DNA from: Notospermus geniculatus
Lineage: Eukaryota > Nemertea > Pilidiophora > Heteronemertea > Lineidae
DNA: 64,000 nt
Assembly (NCBI GenBank): GCA_002633025.1
Contig: NMRB01000674.1
Span: forward strand, 122,109-186,108
Direction of reading: 5' to 3'
Shown here: positions 60,798-64,000 of the stretch, one piece after another
Layout: each line of letters opens with the position of its first letter
Numbering within the stretch: position 1 is the first letter of the stretch
Program-made: the position numbers and the translations under genes
The notes under the pieces: model-generated
Databases searched by the model: none
What the model saw: only the letters and a program-made list of their open reading frames with translations
What the model was told of the DNA's origin: nothing

Positions 60798-63700
60798 CTG
60801 AAATAGAAAGAAAATCAGCAAACTTAACAATCTCTCTGATTCACTTCAAACTTTATCATGAAACAGGGAAAATTTAGTGCTCAGATTTCAAGAAAATTCA
60901 CACAGCATATGAATAGAATGATGTACCCGCTGAAAGTCATGTCACATGCTGGTGGATACACTTTTAGGGAGAAAAACACGTTTTTTTGTCAATCATCCCC
61001 AAAAGGCAACATTCTTGCAATCTTTTCCTTGACGGAGTGAATGAATGCAACCATCCATAAAGTACATGAGTGACTGACTCCAGCAAAACCAGGGAAACGC
61101 ACCAAAAACAGAAATAAAGTTACTCCTTTTCACATAAATTTCCTCTTCAAAGAGGTGGAAAGCTAATTTTGTGTCTACATCATCTTAATTTCAGAAGAGT
61201 AATCTGGATCGCTGCACCTGACAGCACATTTTCAAAGTTGTTGAAACACTGTCTACAAAGAAGAGCACATTTTCAAAATCTGTCTAAACAAGAACAGCAC
61301 ACTTTCAAGTGCTTTGAAACTTTGTCTACATGAGAGCACATTTTCAAATTCGTTGAAACTTTGTCTGCATAAGAGCACATTTTCAAATTTTGTTGACACT
61401 TTCTCAGGATTTTGCTGGCGCAGTTCATCTGGTCTGATCTGCACTTTGTTTCTGGAATAAAATGCCGAAATGGAGGCCATTTCTTGCTACGTACTTTATG
61501 AATGGGTCAGCGACACATATAAATTGCTCTATGCAAAATACATGACTTTCTGAGTGTCTGGGTGAAGTGTGACGGCCCGTAACATGGCCACAGAGGTCTG
61601 TTCGTCGATCGATCCTGACAGCTGGCTGCCTTCCCCACTGAAACAAAAATGTCATAATTTTTATCCACAACATTTTATCCATTTACACAGGTGCATGGTG
61701 AAAGATTTGCGGCAGCGAAATCCAAGGCTTGAAATAAGTTCTGCTTTCTGGAGCAAGAGCTCACAAAAAACATCCAATTTCCACTTCAAACTTTATGTAT
61801 GACTGTCAGAGCCCAATGAGGGACCCAGAAAATTATTCCACATCACAGTGCCGTGAGCATAATACCATTTTTTTGCCCCGCTACACGATATCAAGGACGT
61901 CATGACATGAAGTCACTGCTTTGTTCTGCCACGGTTTGAAGGTGCTTTAGGTCTTAGGCTTGCAGCGCAACCTCTCGGGTTGCGGGTTCCCCGTTGGGCT
62001 GTTTTTGGCAGCAGAGAGCAGAATGCGAACTTCAAGCCCTGAAATTCTTCACCCAGTTCACGAAACAATGTGATTTATCTGTAAATATACGCCGTTTACC
62101 TGTCGTGTTCCTTCTCGACGAGATGGTAACGCGCACGGAAGGCCACGAGATGTGCATAGTATGCCGGCGCTGGAATGGACACACTGCGCGTACACCGCAC
62201 GTATGTGTGACAGAGTTGATAGGTCAGCATCTGTAGCTGGTCGGCCTTGAATCCGTTATCATCCCAGAGAACGTGATAGTGGGATGGTCGACTAGTCCCC
62301 TGAATACCAGCGTGGCTGCATAGATAGAAATCAAACTCTGAAGGATGCGTGATGCCGACGTCGACGGTGGTACCGGCTGGGATGTTACCGCTCTTTCCAA
62401 TCTGAAAAGACAATAGAATAGCGGCAAGTTATGTCATGATAGAATGCGCCGAGTCGGGATGAGAACAAAAATTGTTGAATTTAAACTTACTTGATCTTTC
62501 CTGTCGGCACAGAATAATCGCGTATGGTGGCGTTTCTGTACGGCAATGAAGGTGATCCCTGGTTGGTAGTCCATTTCCAACAACATGCAGGCTTCGCGCA
62601 CGGCTCGTAATTCACGCTGCAGCACCTGAAGTTGAGAAATATTGCCATATTTGGTGACAAGCACTTGACTCAATATCTCAACCCTTCAGTGCAAGTGGAA
62701 TTTCATTTAACTGACAAACCTACCAAATTCTGAAATCTTACAGAAACCCTGTCACATAGGTATTCATTGGAAAGAGCTCACTGAGAGCTTTCCAATGAAT
62801 ACCTATGTGATGGGTTCAGGTGCCAAAGAAACCCTGTCACATAGGTATTCTTTGGAAGGCACTCCCTGAGAGCTTTCCAATGAATACCTATGTGATGCAT
62901 TTCAGGCTTTTCACACAGTTTATTTACTGACATTAATAGGCCCTGGCAGTGAAATGATTAAAAAGTCTGATTGCTTCGAAAACAAAACAGATACAACTCA
63001 TTCATTACCTCTGGAAATTTCCCCTCACTGACACCATCCCGATAAAACACAATCCTCGCCGGTTTAAACCGTGTGGACTTGTAGAACTGAATGAGCAGTT
63101 CCTTAATCATGGCCGCCAGGTCCTGGATGATCTCTTGCCGATGCTGCTGGATACGGACTGTTGCTGAGTAACGGCTGGGATGTGCGTCCATGCTACCCAC
63201 GACAGCTGCGATCGATGGTTTGCTGGCGTCGCCTGCTGGTGGGTGCGTGACGTCGGCGCCGAGGAATATAATGGGCTCATTGAACACTGCTGGTCTGTGG
63301 AAGAAAAAATACTAGGATTCTTACTTAGAATTAGAAGAAAACTTTCTTTATCCCTTCAGGCGCGGATCCAGAGGGGGGGTTTTGGGGGTCGTGACCCCCC
63401 TGCTCGCCACCACCAATTGTTTTTTTCTTCAATAATTTGCGACAATCAGCAAAAAACGCAAGAATAAAGCTTCTGTTTTGATACTGAGATGCCAGGAAAT
63501 CGCCTCTACGGCCTTCTAGATTTCAAAATGCGGGTATCTTCGGAGCCCGTCTGCAACGACCGCCCTTGGCGGCCCTGACCCCCCTCAGTCAAAAATCCTG
63601 GATCCGCGCCTGCCCTTCTGTAAACTTTCAGTCATCCTCCCACAGCAGAGGTTTTTACCTTGCTTCTTTTCATCCAATGAAGAGGAGCGAGACCAAAGCC

Positions 63701-64000
63701 CTGCTATGGGAGAATGTCTTTCAGTCTCCTTTCTGTATCACAGTTGGCACAAGGTGAGATTTGACCTTCCGGTGTCAAGGTGGCTATGTTTTGAGATTTG
63801 ACCTTTCCTTGACATGGTCGGGCCTGACAACAGCCAAACAGCAGCTCCCACACCGAGATCACTGGGCAAAACCTACCTTATACTTGGCAGTAAGATATTG
63901 TTGATTCCTCCAAGCTTGACGTTGATCTTAAGGCAGAGATTGGACAGCGTTTGTGGTGATGTTTTATTGACGTTTTTGGCCTGGACACACTGAGTGGCCA
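60689..64000 (-). CDS. AGO2: Argonaute (AGO clade), C-terminal PIWI region, 5' end outside window
   Basis: Exons 63877-64000 (runs off the edge), 63009-63294, 62491-62625 and 62100-62401, then one of two alternative last exons, 61529-61637 or 60689-60797. About 318 residues are present, in continuous phase. The product is the small-RNA-guided effector of miRNA/siRNA silencing, in the cytoplasm. The PIWI slicer tetrad is visible: Asp in [10 protein letters not shown], Glu in RQEIIQDL, Asp in [10 protein letters not shown], His in [19 protein letters not shown]. Near-identity to animal AGO1-4 (for example [15 protein letters not shown]) places it in the AGO, not the PIWI, clade. With an intact tetrad it is more AGO2-like, but invertebrates usually have one such gene, so the symbol is approximate. 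Confidence 0.93.
61223..61405. repeat. Degenerate repeat between the alternative Argonaute last exons and PIWI exons
   Basis: About five units of agagcacattttcaaattyg followed by ttgaaactttgtcta, between exon A and exon B. Confidence 0.65.
61529..61637 (-). CDS. AGO2: Argonaute alternative last exon A
   Basis: Acceptor gtttcag, then T completing Ser, then [29 protein letters not shown] and KVMYFA, stop TAG. This matches the C-terminus of animal Argonautes (SGEGS...MYFA). It is 109 nt, like exon B. If used, exon B would lie in its 3'UTR or downstream. Confidence 0.88.
62100..62401 (-). CDS. AGO2: Argonaute exon with catalytic His
   Basis: Starts [20 protein letters not shown], continues [20 protein letters not shown] and [20 protein letters not shown], and ends EKEHD plus AG of a split Ser codon. 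The splice donor is cag|gtaaac. It supplies the fourth catalytic residue. Confidence 0.93.
62491..62625 (-). CDS. AGO2: Argonaute exon, mid PIWI
   Basis: 45 codons, phase 0 at both ends: [20 protein letters not shown], then [20 protein letters not shown]. The HHTR segment helps anchor the guide 5' end in characterised Argonautes. Confidence 0.93.
62746..62897. repeat. Tandem pair of hairpins in an Argonaute intron
   Basis: Two stems in a row, arms 62746-62774/62788-62814 and 62831-62859/62872-62897, sharing tcacataggtattc. A related half-element is at about 51010-51075 and in the matching stretch near 55630. Confidence 0.7.
63009..63294 (-). CDS. AGO2: Argonaute exon with three slicer residues
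   Basis: Encodes [20 protein letters not shown], then [40 protein letters not shown] and [13 protein letters not shown]. It contributes two Asp and the Glu of the catalytic tetrad. Flanked by ccacag and gag|gtaatg. Confidence 0.93.
63357..63612. mobile_element. MITE with CAGGCGCGGATCCAG ends
   Basis: 15-bp perfect terminal inverted repeats and 5-bp duplication ccctt. The interior has G/C runs arranged symmetrically. Intron of the Argonaute gene. Second member at 26157-26330. Confidence 0.85.
63877..64000 (-). CDS. AGO2: Argonaute exon, start of PIWI domain
   Basis: Encodes [20 protein letters not shown], then [17 protein letters not shown], with donor ataag|gtaggt. It joins the next exon through a split Arg codon (AG|A). 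The upstream boundary lies beyond position 64000. Confidence 0.9.

Overview
The window is nuclear DNA of an invertebrate animal. All genes are split by GT-AG introns, the families are metazoan (KIAA0319-like, REC114, BLOC1S5, Argonaute), and non-coding DNA is full of tRNA-derived SINEs, MITE-like DNA transposons and minisatellites. Frequent words such as acatgtac, taggcctac and accggta, together with the gene set, suggest a marine invertebrate (deuterostome or lophotrochozoan). I cannot name the species. There are five isolated N bases (10718, 18373, 35734, 47906, 52236).

Layout. 0.6-22.0 kb, minus strand: a KIAA0319/KIAA0319L-type receptor gene that runs off the left edge. It encodes a signal peptide, MANSC domain, a Thr/Asn-rich mucin-like exon, an EGF-like exon and five PKD domains; the membrane anchor lies outside. 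24.7-33.0 kb, plus strand: a six-exon four-helix membrane protein (MS4A/CD20-like by topology). 34.6-35.3 kb, minus strand: REC114 exons 2-4. The block 23163-35535 then recurs as 35824-47403, with a second four-helix gene and a REC114 whose exon 1 (47458-47586) is present. 48.2-49.4 kb, plus strand: BLOC1S5, repeated at 52.6-54.0 kb inside a 4.3-4.6 kb tandem block. 60.7-64.0 kb, minus strand: the 3' end of an Argonaute gene with an intact slicer tetrad, running off the right edge.

Three of the five N bases lie at the edges of these duplicated blocks, and a fourth (18373) separates two copies of a ~220 bp sequence. The copies differ by SNPs, by polymorphic transposon insertions and by minisatellite length. 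The simplest reading is that allelic contigs from a highly heterozygous individual were laid end to end. Real recent duplication is not excluded.

The most interesting gene-level observation is that the Argonaute gene has two consecutive candidate last exons (61529-61637 and 60689-60797). They have the same length and phase, and each encodes a complete 35-residue tail ending in the usual YFA. The KIAA0319-like protein also has an unusually elaborate stalk between MANSC and the first PKD domain.
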